Source: XYD12-FULL-36-8 sp964613805
Lineage (GTDB): Bacteria > Bacteroidota > Ignavibacteria > Ignavibacteriales > Ignavibacteriaceae
Direction: 5' to 3'
Length of the DNA stretch: 64,000 nt
NCBI GenBank assembly: GCA_964613805.1
Contig: CAZTJF010000015.1
Coordinates: 1 to 64,000, forward strand
Shown: piece after piece, positions 10,009 through 19,600 of the stretch
Layout of the letters: every line of letters starts with the position of its first letter
Position numbering within the stretch: position 1 is the first letter of the stretch
Translations under genes and position numbers: made by a program
Notes under the pieces: model-generated
Database searches by the model: none
The model's input: only the letters and a program-made list of their open reading frames with translations
Told to the model about the DNA's origin: nothing

Positions 10009-10434
10009 TTAATTACCAGAATATGTCGGACTGACCTGAATTCCGTTCGAATGTGTACTTGGAAATATTATAACAACTCCTACAATGACTGCTAACAAAA
10101 TACCTCCTGATAGAAGTCCTGTTCTAACGATATTCAATTCATCTTGTTGTATTGTTTCAATATTTGTCAGTGCTACCGCACCTTCATTTACTACTCTAAA
10201 ATCTGATATGTTATATGTTTTAACATATCCTTTTCCATAAAGAGTATCGTTTGAAATTCGGTAATTGGATTTTCCAAAAAAATAAACAATTGAATCGTTT
10301 GTGCGAACGATAAGATCACCCCCCTGTTTCAATCCTGCTATTTCATCTTTAGGAATTTCTTTCATGCTATAACAACCGCATAATTGAATTAATAAAGCTG
10401 GGATTAAAACAGCAGCGATAAATTTTTTGTGCAT
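10009..10434 (-). CDS. Small lipoprotein, paralogue of the gene at 9406
   Basis: The 141-residue product has the same plan as its neighbour: a lipoprotein signal with 'LIQLCGCYSM' and probable lipidated Cys21, a conserved 'KEIPKDEIAGLKQGGDLIV' start to the mature domain, and a hydrophobic helix near residues 112-128 ('LLSGGILLAVIVGVVII'). Unlike the 9406 copy it has a polar ~13-residue tail after the helix. The two genes are about 200 bp apart in the same direction and look like a tandem duplication that has diverged. No known family was recognised. Confidence 0.7.
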   Translation of the reverse strand: MHKKFIAAVLIPALLIQLCGCYSMKEIPKDEIAGLKQGGDLIVRTNDSIVYFFGKSNYRISNDTLYGKGYVKTYNISDFRVVNEGAVALTNIETIQQDELNIVRTGLLSGGILLAVIVGVVIIFPSTHSNGIQVSPTYSGN

Positions 10435-10477
10435 ACTATATCCTTTAAAAGGAATATTATTAACTATCTGCTTAAAT

Positions 10478-11773
10478 TTATTTTAGTAAAATCATCTTTT
10501 TCGAACCAATATAATTTTCAGCCCCGCCGTCAGCGGCATAAACTTGGAATCTGTAGAAATAAACTCCGCTTGGTAGATCCATTGTGTACCATGTTAACTC
10601 ATAAGTGCCTGCTGATTTTTCTTCATTCACCAATGTTTCAATTTCATTTCCAAGATTATCAAACACTTTAATTATAATATTAGAACTCTGTGGAATTGAA
10701 TATCTTATCTTTGTTGAGGGATTAAATGGATTAGGATAGTTCTGCGTGAGCAATAACTCAGTCGGTATTTCATTGAGTACTTTTTCTTCAATAAAGGTCG
10801 CACCGCCATTGGTGGTTTTAAGAATTAATCCTGAAGATGTATTCCCATCCCAACCAACAGCCCATCCGGTATTCGAATCAGTAAATTGGACGGAGTATAA
10901 TCCGTAATTTGTTCCGACTATCTGTGGTGTCCAGTTCACACCACCGTTAGCGGTTTTGAATATTACCCCGGTACCAACAGCCCACCCGGTATTTGAATCA
11001 GTAAAATAAACTGAAAACAACCAATAACTGGGATCGCTCGCTTGAGTATTCCAGTTTTCTCCTCCATTAGTGGTTCTGATAATTACTCCCGCATAATTGC
11101 CGCCAACATAATTAACACCAACAGCACATCCATTATTTTGATCAGTAAAATAAATTGCCAATATACTTTTAGGAAGAATGCCTTGTTGAAATATCCAGAT
11201 AGTTCCCCCGTTGGTAGTTTTTAAAATAGTTCCATCTTCACCAGCAATCCAGCCTGTAGTTGAATTGATAAAAAAAACTGAGTAAAGGGGATCGGTTACT
11301 GTACTTATTTGTGGAGTCCAGCTTATTCCAGAGTTTGTAGTTTTTAAAATAATTCCACCACTACCAACAATCCATCCAGTGTTTGAATCAATGAAAAAAA
11401 CCGAATTTAAGCCATTAGTTGTTCCACTTGTCTCCGATGCCCAGTTTGATCCGCCATTTGTGGTTCTTAATATTGTACTGGCATTACTAGTACCATTCCA
11501 GCCACCACCAACTGCAACTCCATTATTTAGATTTGTAAAGAATACTCCTCGCAACTCATTCATTATTCCACTTGATTGTACATCCCATATAGCTCCTCCA
11601 TTGGTAGTATGTAAAATCTTACCGCTGTCACCAACCGCCCAGCCATTATTTGCGTTTACGAAATGAACTGATTTTAAGTTTACCGTTGCTCCACTGTTTT
11701 GTTGATACCATTGCGCAAAATTTATTTGCGTGATTAATAAAAATAAAAAGAAGGTTCGTAGAAAATTCTGCAT
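10478..11773 (-). CDS. Secreted Ycf48-like/BNR propeller protein with T9SS sorting domain
   Basis: The 431-residue protein has a signal peptide ending 'INFAQ'. Seven or so repeats of about 45 residues follow, each with 'L.SV.F.(D/N)..TGW.VG..G.I.KTTNGG..W', the Ycf48/photosystem II assembly-factor type of Asp-box propeller. In Bacteroidota such propellers are common in secreted proteins and have no link to photosynthesis. Residues from about 345 form a T9SS type A domain ('LTQNYPNPFNPSTKIRYSI' to 'SKKMILLK'), with an insert 'VYAADGGAENYI' before the last strand. Start: AGGAG lies about 7 nt before the ATG at 11773. The role is probably extracellular binding; no substrate can be read from the sequence. 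Confidence 0.88.
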   Translation of the reverse strand: MQNFLRTFFLFLLITQINFAQWYQQNSGATVNLKSVHFVNANNGWAVGDSGKILHTTNGGAIWDVQSSGIMNELRGVFFTNLNNGVAVGGGWNGTSNASTILRTTNGGSNWASETSGTTNGLNSVFFIDSNTGWIVGSGGIILKTTNSGISWTPQISTVTDPLYSVFFINSTTGWIAGEDGTILKTTNGGTIWIFQQGILPKSILAIYFTDQNNGCAVGVNYVGGNYAGVIIRTTNGGENWNTQASDPSYWLFSVYFTDSNTGWAVGTGVIFKTANGGVNWTPQIVGTNYGLYSVQFTDSNTGWAVGWDGNTSSGLILKTTNGGATFIEEKVLNEIPTELLLTQNYPNPFNPSTKIRYSIPQSSNIIIKVFDNLGNEIETLVNEEKSAGTYELTWYTMDLPSGVYFYRFQVYAADGGAENYIGSKKMILLK

Positions 11774-12125
11774 CGCACACTCCTGTGAAATAGTTAAATA
11801 ATATTTCTGATCAGCAGTCTGCCACGGGAGAGTATCGGTGTGTAAAAGTAATACTCAGATAGTTGTGCTCCCTCGGAACAGAGGAAAAATACGGATAGAA
11901 CATGGAACTAATATTTAAAAAAGGCAATAATTATTTCAATTAAAATATCAGGATTCTATTTAAAACTTCAATCTAATTAAAGAAGAAGACTCTAGGAAAA
12001 TTAAATTGATAAAAATAAAAATGCTTTTACCGGAAGGTAGCAATGGCTTAGGCAAGCTATCTATGCTTTTATCACAACTAAGTGAGAAACTATGCAACCA
12101 TATTAAAGTTTTAGATTATGTCAAT
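11774..12125. other. Gap between propeller gene and YWTD gene
   Basis: No gene is seen. The right part (from about 12024) is the second copy of the 3' flank duplicated from 2524-2625. The left part should hold the promoter of the minus-strand gene starting at 11773. No clear operator or riboswitch was recognised. Confidence 0.5.
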
Positions 12126-12685
12126 TTATTTCAACAGCAGCATCTTCTTCGTATCAATAAAATTTCCTGCTTGCAGTTTATAATAATAATATCCGCTAGG
12201 AAGATTGGCTGCATTCCAAGTCACTTCATAAGTACCAATATTTTTGTCTTCGTTAACTAACGATTCAATTTCAATTCCTAGTACATTGAAGATCTTTAAC
12301 GAAACAAATTGGCGATTAATAATTGAGTACTGAATATTAGTGCTCGGATTAAACGGATTGGGATAATTTTGCAGTAAAAAATTCTTTGTCGGAACAATCT
12401 CAAATTGCACCTCAATTTTTTCGCTATACTCATAGCTGCCATAAGTGTCAATTTGTTTTAATCGGTATGTATATAGCCCCTGGATTTTTAGTTTGTCATT
12501 GAATGAATATTTCCTGGGGGAGTTACTGTTTCCATACCCTACAACAAATCCAATTTTTTCCCAATTTTCATTTCCCAATTTTGAACCATGGATTCTCTCT
12601 ATCTCAAATCCATAATTATTTGTTTCAGTAGCAGTCTCCCAATTAAGTGCAACAGTATTATTAAGAATCGAGGCAGAAAATGTTG
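12024..12685. repeat. Duplicated 3' gene module, copy 2 (partner 2524-3185)
   Basis: This copy covers the 3' flank and the sorting-domain part of the YWTD-propeller gene. It is identical to 2704-3168 over 12204-12668. Differences appear at both edges: a 1-bp indel near 12118, substitutions at 12171, 12198 and 12203, and divergence after 12668. The identity crosses the stop codon into non-coding DNA, so the event was at the DNA level rather than selection on the protein. Confidence 0.9.
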
Positions 12686-13556
12686 TGAGTTCTACAGGTA
12701 GTTGCACAGCCCAATCAGTTGAAATACCAATTGGATGAGAAAGAGTTGAAACAATTACTGAGGGTAATGTACCATCCCGCTTTGCGGTATTGATAACATT
12801 ACCTAAAACATCGGACCAGAATAATTTATCGGTATTTTTATCTACCGCGATTCCGCGTGGACTTCCACTTGGAATAGTAATTAATACTTCAGGTACAGAA
12901 CCATCAGTATTAGATCTGGAAATTTTATCTGTTGTTCCAAAGTCAGCCCAATAGAGTTTGCCGTTTTCAGCATCAATCTCTATTCCGCCCACCTGATCTA
13001 AGCCAGTTATGATATCTTCCGGGGAAGTACCATCTAAATTGCTTCGGCTAATCTTTTTTTGTCCAACACCGTTGTCACTCCAGTAGAGTTTATTGTTTAT
13101 CAAATCTAAGGCAACATCGACAGGTGAGGATAACCCGGGAAGAACTTCGGATATGTTTGAACCGTTATAATCAGCTCTTTTTATTTTACCGGATATTACT
13201 TCTGCCCAATAAATTTTACTGTTTATTCCATCAATTGCAATTCCCCGGGGACCATTAACTCCGTTAGAAGAGTTTAATAAAACTGTCGGTGAAGATCCGT
13301 CCAAGGCAGCGGTTAAAATTTCATCACTTACAACGTTGGTATAGAAAATTTTACTATTTGAAATATCAGTGGCAATTCCATATAAACCGAGCAATGACGT
13401 AGTTAGAAGAGATAAATTATTGCCATCATAATCGCTCTTTTGAACTTTTGCCGATTGGTTTTCAACAAAATATAATTGTTGACCTGTTATTGTTTCGTCA
13501 TATAATAAAAAGACGATAAATGATAAAATTGAATACTGAATTATTTTGTTTTTCAT
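12126..13556 (-). CDS. Secreted YWTD (LDL-receptor class B) propeller with T9SS sorting domain
   Basis: The product is about 476 residues from the ATG at 13556. The open frame runs further upstream, but AGGA 5-6 nt before this ATG and the signal peptide right after it decide the start. About six repeats of 40-45 residues carry 'NSKIYWAE..SGKIKRADYNGSN' and 'NKLYWSD', the YWTD/LDL-receptor class B propeller. A fibronectin-like 'LPVELTTF' linker and a full T9SS type A sorting domain ('NYPNPFNPSTNIQYSI' to 'TKKMLLLK') follow. It is the last gene of a likely three-gene operon with the two tail-collar genes, starting 14 bp after the stop at 13571. The C-terminal ~190 residues differ at only two positions from those of the GLUG protein at 2626. 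Confidence 0.88.
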   Translation of the reverse strand: MKNKIIQYSILSFIVFLLYDETITGQQLYFVENQSAKVQKSDYDGNNLSLLTTSLLGLYGIATDISNSKIFYTNVVSDEILTAALDGSSPTVLLNSSNGVNGPRGIAIDGINSKIYWAEVISGKIKRADYNGSNISEVLPGLSSPVDVALDLINNKLYWSDNGVGQKKISRSNLDGTSPEDIITGLDQVGGIEIDAENGKLYWADFGTTDKISRSNTDGSVPEVLITIPSGSPRGIAVDKNTDKLFWSDVLGNVINTAKRDGTLPSVIVSTLSHPIGISTDWAVQLPVELTTFSASILNNTVALNWETATETNNYGFEIERIHGSKLGNENWEKIGFVVGYGNSNSPRKYSFNDKLKIQGLYTYRLKQIDTYGSYEYSEKIEVQFEIVPTKNFLLQNYPNPFNPSTNIQYSIINRQFVSLKIFNVLGIEIESLVNEDKNIGTYEVTWNAANLPSGYYYYKLQAGNFIDTKKMLLLK

Positions 13557-13570
13557 TTTGTTCCTAAATT

Positions 13571-14245
13571 CTAATTTTGTGTAGGGTATAAACCGAATAA
13601 AGCAATAATAAAGTTGACACATAGGTAAGGAGGCATATTATCATGTGGCTGATTACCCCCAACATTTGTTATACTAGCAGAATTAGCAATTGAACCCGCT
13701 GAATTCGAATAATATTTTACCGCCTCAGAATTTGAAGCCATGTAATTGCCGACAGGATTATCACTTGTTCCTCCGCTAGTGTTTACGGCAAGAGGATGGT
13801 TATGTTGCGGTATCTGATTTAATGTTAATGTAACAGATTCCTGTCCACCGCTTTGTGCCAAAACATAATTAGGCAATCCTGGTCCTTGACCTTTATGAAT
13901 AGGGACTCGGCCACGTAAATCAGGGAGTGCAAAAGTTGTTTGTCCATCACCGCCATAAGTTGTTCCTATTAATGAAAATAAAGCATCATACTCAGATATA
14001 GGAAGTAATTGACCGTTGCAAAGTGCCCAACCACTGGGTGCAAAATTAAAAGCAACCATACATATACTCCCCATATAAGGTTGTCCTTCTGCTAAAACCG
14101 ATTTACGGTAGCTGGCGGCTTTAATCTCTGTGGTAGTAATCAGGTTTGTTGATGCTGCTAGTAAGGTAGTTCCCCCAATCAATCTGGTTATTCCCTTAAG
14201 AAAACCTCTCCGCGATTTAAAATCAATTATAGTATTGTTTTTCAT
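13571..14245 (-). CDS. Tat-exported phage tail-collar domain protein (second copy)
   Basis: The product is 224 residues from the ATG at 14245, which has GGAGG six nt upstream; a TTG 12 nt earlier overlaps that ribosome site and is unlikely. The N-terminus has a twin-arginine signal ('SRRGFLKG' followed by a hydrophobic stretch). The mature part is a tail-collar domain ('GSICMVAFNFAPSGWALCNG', 'LPISEYDALFSLIGTTYGG', 'FALPDLRGRVPIHKGQGPG') of the microcystin-dependent-protein type, ending 'MPPYLCVNFIIALFG'. It is a close paralogue of the gene just upstream (14261-14941), 15 bp away. A Tat signal on a tail-collar protein argues for a cellular exported role rather than a prophage remnant. Its function is not known. 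Confidence 0.88.
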   Translation of the reverse strand: MKNNTIIDFKSRRGFLKGITRLIGGTTLLAASTNLITTTEIKAASYRKSVLAEGQPYMGSICMVAFNFAPSGWALCNGQLLPISEYDALFSLIGTTYGGDGQTTFALPDLRGRVPIHKGQGPGLPNYVLAQSGGQESVTLTLNQIPQHNHPLAVNTSGGTSDNPVGNYMASNSEAVKYYSNSAGSIANSASITNVGGNQPHDNMPPYLCVNFIIALFGLYPTQN

Positions 14246-14260
14246 TTTATCCTCCAAACC

Positions 14261-14941
14261 CTAATTTCGTGAAGGGTAAATACCACTTAGGGCAATTACA
14301 AAGTTAACACATAAATAAGGCGGCATATTGTTGTGCGGTTGACTTCCCCCGGTATTACTAACACTAGCACCATTTGCAGTTGAACCTGCTGAATTCGAAT
14401 ATTGTTTTATTCCCTCAGAATTTGAAGCCATAAAATTTCCGGCTGGATTATCACTTGTTCCTCCATTTGAGTTAACAGTAAGAGAATGGTTATGAACCGG
14501 TATTTCACTCGAAATTAATGTGTGATTTTCCTCTCCAGCTCTCTGGCCCAGATCATATGAAGATAACCCTGGTCCTTGACCTTGATGAATTGGGACTCTA
14601 CCCCTTAAATCAGGTAATGCAAATGTAGTTTGTCCATTACCGCCAAATGTGGTACCTAATAAGGAGAACAAAGCGGTATTTTGAGCGATTGACAATATTT
14701 GACCATCACATAGTGCCCAATTTCTTGGTGCAAAATTAAAACCAACCATATCTATACTTCCAATGAAAGGGTCAATCCCTACTAGTGGAGAATTAGGGTT
14801 ACTTGCTGCTTTAATTTCTTTTGAAGTAAATATATTTGCTGCTGCTGCCAACAATGCTGTTCCGCCAATCCATTTTGGCAGGTCAAGTAGAAAACCTCTG
14901 CGTGATTTTGAATTGTTTTTTATTGTTACTTTATCGTCCAT
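14261..14941 (-). CDS. Tat-exported phage tail-collar domain protein (first copy)
   Basis: The 226-residue protein begins at an ATG preceded by GAGAGG. It has a Tat signal ('SRRGFLLDLPKWIGG'), then a tail-collar domain with 'GSIDMVGFNFAPRNWALCDG', 'LFSLLGTTFGGNGQTTFALP' and 'DLRGRVPIHQGQGPG'. The second half carries 'GTSDNPAGNFMASNSEG' and ends 'NNMPPYLCVNFVIALSGIYP'. It leads an apparent operon with its paralogue and the YWTD propeller. Related proteins occur in clusters in Bacteroidota genomes and are usually annotated as tail fibre or microcystin-dependent proteins. No other phage gene is nearby. A CRP-like palindrome lies about 195 bp upstream at 15136. Confidence 0.88.
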   Translation of the reverse strand: MDDKVTIKNNSKSRRGFLLDLPKWIGGTALLAAAANIFTSKEIKAASNPNSPLVGIDPFIGSIDMVGFNFAPRNWALCDGQILSIAQNTALFSLLGTTFGGNGQTTFALPDLRGRVPIHQGQGPGLSSYDLGQRAGEENHTLISSEIPVHNHSLTVNSNGGTSDNPAGNFMASNSEGIKQYSNSAGSTANGASVSNTGGSQPHNNMPPYLCVNFVIALSGIYPSRN

Positions 14942-15135
14942 TTTTGCCTCTCGTTTAAGATGATTTTGAAAATTGATTAATTAAATTTTTTTATAAAAAC
15001 TATTTGGATAAATTGAATTTTAATTACTCAGGTCAATATATTTTGAATGATGCTCCATGGCTAAGACTCATAAAGATTACAAGACTAATTGAATTTACTT
15101 TCTATTTTAATATAGCACGATTTGGTTTGACTTCT

Positions 15136-15151
15136 TGTGATTTGTATCACA
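15136..15151. promoter_or_regulatory. CRP/FNR-like palindrome TGTGA-N6-TCACA
   Basis: The 16-mer tgtgatttgtatcaca exactly fits the CRP consensus TGTGA-N6-TCACA. It lies between divergent transcription units: 195 bp before the tail-collar operon (minus strand) and about 330 bp before the methyltransferase gene. A second perfect match occurs at 23271 and a near match at 32096. Which CRP/FNR-family protein would bind is unknown. Confidence 0.55.
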
Positions 15152-15188
15152 TGACTATAATAATGATGCCTCTGAATAATTATGAAAG

Positions 15189-15290
15189 GTCATTTTGAAG
15201 GAGCAAAGCGACTGAGAAATCTGTTCTGAATATAAGATTTCTCTCCCGATTAACCTATTCCAACTAACATATAATCGGGATCGAATTGAC
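15189..15290. repeat. MITE-like palindromic element
   Basis: This 102-bp segment starts gtcattttga and ends tcgaattgac, imperfect terminal inverted repeats (8 of 10). Inside are two more inverted pairs: gagaaatct (15214) with agatttctc (15235), and tcccgatt (15244) with aatcggga (15273). No ORF is inside. The order GTCATT...TGAGAAATCT...TCTCTCCC-GATT recurs on the minus strand of 38281-38390, which marks it as a dispersed element rather than a single hairpin. Confidence 0.6.
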
Positions 15291-15483
15291 AAATGGTATT
15301 TTTCAGATGTCTTATAATTCAGATTGGGGCGAGCTATTATTCTCAAATTTTAATTGATTAATGATGTAAATTTGAATTAGTCTATGCAAATTCATTATCA
15401 TAATTACCTCAGTTGTGATAAAATCAAAAATTGGTTTGTTGCAAAAAGCAATGCTGACAAAGTTTTAAATGGAGGAATTCTTT

Positions 15484-16530
15484 ATGCAAAATTTGATTAA
15501 AGATAGTATCAAGATTATACTGAATGAAAAATCTAAGTATAGCGATATAAAAGATTCGATAGATAAGCTTGCTATGAATTTTTATCAAATAACCAATCTA
15601 TCGGGCAATTTAAAAAAAGCTGAACATGGGACAATTCTGCCTGATGGTGAAGCGCTAACTCCACAGACAGCAGCAGGGTGCATTTTTGATTATGTGCGAA
15701 CTACTAAATTTTTAAGAGGAATAAAAAAAGCTCTCGACTTTCAAGTAAATACTCTAAAGAAAAAGAAGGTACATATAATGTATGTTGGATGCGGACCCCA
15801 TGCTACACTTCTTTTTCCTTTAATCCCTTTCTATGATGAAAACCAGTTAGAAATCAACCTTATTGATTATCACCAAGAATCAATTGATTCTTTGAAATTA
15901 CTGCATTCCCGTCATGGATTTAACAGTTACTTTAATGAAATTTTATGTGAAGATGCATTGAACTATCAAAATAAGAAAGACCATCTATTTGATATAATAA
16001 TAATTGAAACGATGCAGAAAGCACTATCTGTTGAGCCGCAGGTCGCCATTACAAATCATTTTTCGCAATATTTAGCAAAGGATGGATTTTTAATACCTGA
16101 AGCAATCAAAATATCTGCTGTATTAGCTGATCTGCAAAGTGAACTTTCTTCTTCTTCAAGTAAATGGACTAATTTTTGGTTTAACATAAAACGTGCTGAT
16201 GCAAAGAATAAAAGAATCTTCTTGAAAGATATTTTTGTACTTGATAAAAATATCAGAGAAAAATATGATATGCTCAACCTGACTGAAAAAAAAATTTCTT
16301 TACCAAGTATTCATATTCAAAGTAAAGTGGGTAGAATGAGGGATCTTATTTTGCTAACGGAGATAATAATTTTTAATGATGTAATTCTCTCAGAAGAGGA
16401 CGAAACCGGATTAACAAAACTTTATTTTGATCAAAACCTTGCACCTGTTGAAATAGGGAAGGAGATAAAGTTTTCTTATCAATTTGGCAGTTATCCTAAA
16501 TTTCTGATGGAGTATGTTACTGCTGGATGA
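15484..16530 (+). CDS. Class I SAM-dependent methyltransferase, PRMT-like
   Basis: The product is 348 residues from the ATG at 15484, which has GGAGGA about 7 nt upstream; the in-frame ATG at 15469 overlaps that ribosome site. An N-terminal helical part with 'AEHGTILPDGEALTPQTAAG' precedes the Rossmann core. SAM motif I is 'IMYVGCGPHATLLFP' (about 98-112) and motif II is 'INLIDYHQES'. The segment 'FDIIIIETMQKALSVEPQ' followed by 'YLAKDGFLIPEAI' resembles the double-E loop and following strand of protein arginine methyltransferases ('SEWMG...ES...YLKPGGLLIP'), and a beta-rich C-terminus follows. I infer a PRMT-type fold; the substrate is unknown. It stands alone between minus-strand units, with the MITE-like element and CRP-like site upstream. 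Confidence 0.7.
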   Translation: MQNLIKDSIKIILNEKSKYSDIKDSIDKLAMNFYQITNLSGNLKKAEHGTILPDGEALTPQTAAGCIFDYVRTTKFLRGIKKALDFQVNTLKKKKVHIMYVGCGPHATLLFPLIPFYDENQLEINLIDYHQESIDSLKLLHSRHGFNSYFNEILCEDALNYQNKKDHLFDIIIIETMQKALSVEPQVAITNHFSQYLAKDGFLIPEAIKISAVLADLQSELSSSSSKWTNFWFNIKRADAKNKRIFLKDIFVLDKNIREKYDMLNLTEKKISLPSIHIQSKVGRMRDLILLTEIIIFNDVILSEEDETGLTKLYFDQNLAPVEIGKEIKFSYQFGSYPKFLMEYVTAG

Positions 16531-16682
16531 ATGATTTATCTCATTTTATGTTAGAGAGTGAGTTCCAAGCCCCTTTTCCAGCATCAAGATTTTATCCACC
16601 GCAAAGAAATCTGATCACTTATGAATTTCTCAAGTCTAATAAATTATACTGGAATTATAAGCAGCAGTTTTAAACTAATCAC

Positions 16683-19600
16683 TCAATCCTTCTTCCAATC
16701 AGGCAATCTGCCAGGAGTGTAAGGTGCATTAAATCTTTCAAGAGTTTCTTCAACTTGCTTTATATTTTCATCAATTGTTTTTATTAAGTTTTTTAATTCA
16801 TCAAACTTTTCTGCTACGGCATCATAGGATTTAATAAATGTATTTGTTGGTGCAGCAGTTGTGCTCCATAAAGCTCCAGTTATAAGTTCAACTCGGTCTT
16901 TCACTGAAGTTGGCGCTGCGCCTTCGTATCTTGTTCTTAGCTGATCACCGTTTAGCTTCCGGTTGAATGATTTAAGATTCATCTCAATGTTTAATATATT
17001 CTTATAAGTTTCAACGGGTACATCTGCAGATTCCATAACAGCTTTTTTTAAGTAGGATAACTTATTTACTAACTCCTTACGGTATGAATCTAAACCAGTG
17101 ACGGCTCTTGTTAACTCCGCGACTTTTTTATTGAAAGTATCCAATGCGAGTTTATCTTCTGCCGGCAGTGATACAATATGCAATGGTTTACAAAAAAACT
17201 CTTTTTCTCCAACAAGCTCGGTGAATTGCCCATCTTCAAATTTGGAAAGTGAGGCATAATATTTCCCCGGCACAACCATGTAACCTTTTCCCGGTTCATT
17301 CCATGGAACTGAATCATCAACCGGCTCTAAAGAAATTGGAGTAGGCAAATTATATCGGAAATCCCACACGATTCTATTAACACCTTTCCTAATTTCAGAC
17401 TTCAATTTGCGCACTGATTTTCCATGCTCATCTGTTACTGTAAAAAGCAAATAAGCTGATGGCTGATCTGATTCTTGAAGCAAAGTGTTATAAGGCGGGT
17501 ATTTAACATTTTCACCTTTTTTCTGTTTTTCTTTTTCTTCATCTCTTCTTTTTTGCTTAAGCGATTTATACTCATCTCTTACATAATATGTGAATACTGC
17601 ACCGACTTCCGGATTTGGTGCTGAATAAAAACTCGCCCCTTGAAATGATATTCCTCTAAAACCTAAAGGATTAGAAGGTATGAACATGAGTCCATCCTTA
17701 ATCGGAAAGATTTCTGCTTCCTTCTTTAAATTTTCTTTCGATAAATATCGCAGTGGAGAATAGTCGTCAAGAATGTAAACCCCTCTTCCAAAAGTTGAAA
17801 CAACAAGATCATTTTCTTTTCGCTGAATATCGAGATCCATCACACACGCTGGAGGAATTCCACTCTTCAAAGCGATCCATTCTTCGCCTCCGTTATTTGT
17901 GAAGTAAACTCCAAATTGAGTTCCTAAAAAAAGTAAGTTTCGATCAACATGATCTTCGGCAATAGAGTAAGTGCTTCCTTTTGCTGGGAGATTAGCATTA
18001 ATTAGAAACCAGGTTTTTCCTCCATCATTAGTTTTATAGATGTAAGGTTTGTAATCCCCGCCAATCATATTATGACAGGCAGTATACGCTACCTGCTTAT
18101 CAAAATTTGATGCAATGATGTGATGAACTCTGGCGTATTCAGGTAATCCTGATATTGTGGATTTATCCCACTTTAGACCGCCATTAATTGTATAATGAAT
18201 TAAGCCATCACCAGAACCAACGAATAGAATCTTTTCGTCTAATGGTGATTCTGCAATTGTAACAATTTGAGCCATCGAACTTTTGCGTGCAAGCTGATCA
18301 ATGCTCCAGCTTTGTCCCATCAACTTCTGCATTTCCTGGGGAACCCCACGAGTTAGATCGGGACTAATTTCTCTCCAAGTACTTCCTTGATCATCTGTTC
18401 GCAAAAGTTTATTACCAGCAAAATACAGTCTCTTATTATCGTGCTTAGAAATTAACAAAGCTGCATCCCAGTCAAAACGATAAGCAGTGTCATTAAAATC
18501 GTAGGGTTTAATGAATAGATTTTCCCCGCTTCGTTTATCAAAGCGAACAAGCCCGCCATTTTGTGATTGAGAATAAATTATATTCGGATCTTTCCAATCA
18601 ACTTGAGTCTCAAAGCCATCGCCGGCATTTGTAAATAACCAATCTTGATTTAATATGCCTGCAGAACTGATTGTGCGCGATGGTCCGCCCAAGCTGTTGT
18701 TATCCTGTGTCCCGATATAAACATTGTAAAATGGTTCAGCATTATCAGTGGTGACTTTATAAATTTCAGCAATCGGAATGTTTGCTTTAAAATCCCAATT
18801 TTTTCCTTGATCATAAGTTTCATAAACACCGCCGTCGCATCCTGCAAGCAGATGTTCATTGTTGGTTGGATCAATCCAAATAGCATGATTATCAACATGC
18901 TTAAATTTTTCGCCAAGATTTTTCCATGTTTTTCCACCATCATTTGTTACTTGAATGAAAACATCATCGCTGTAAACTCGATTTACATCTTTTGTATCGC
19001 AATATAACTTTTGAAAATAAAATGGGTAGGAAGATACATAGCTGCTTTGCTTTGTCCAGCTTGCTCCACGATCAACGCTTTTGTAAACACCTTTATCATC
19101 ATCGGTCGCTTCTACTATTGCATACAGAACATCGGGGTTGGCAGGGGAAATTGCCATTCCAATTCTCCCAACATTTTCTGAAGGCAATCCTTTCGTTAAT
19201 TTTTCCCAGGTAACGCCGTAATCTAAAGTTCTGTAGATGCCGCTTTCGGGTCCGCCATAAACTCCTGTGTATAAATTTCTCATTCTTTGGTGAGCAGTCG
19301 CATAAAGAATGTTTGAGTATCGTGAATCCATGTGGACTTCATAACATCCCGTGTATTCGCTTATCTGCAAAACATTTTCCCATGTTTTTCCACCATTTAC
19401 AGTTTTGAAAATTCCTCTATCTCCTCCAGCATTTCGCAGAGAACCGTAAGCAGCAGCATAAACTATCATCGGGTTTTCAGGATCAATGGCAATTCCCCCG
19501 ATGTGTTCGGAGTTTCCGATCCCCATATTTTTCCAGCTATTACCGGCATCTTCACTTCTATAAATACCGTCACCATAAATAACATTGTTTTGATTTTTGT

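Noticed and set aside
13571..14941. Tail-collar genes as part of a prophage
   Set aside because: No other phage genes are nearby, and both proteins carry Tat signal peptides, which phage structural proteins do not need.
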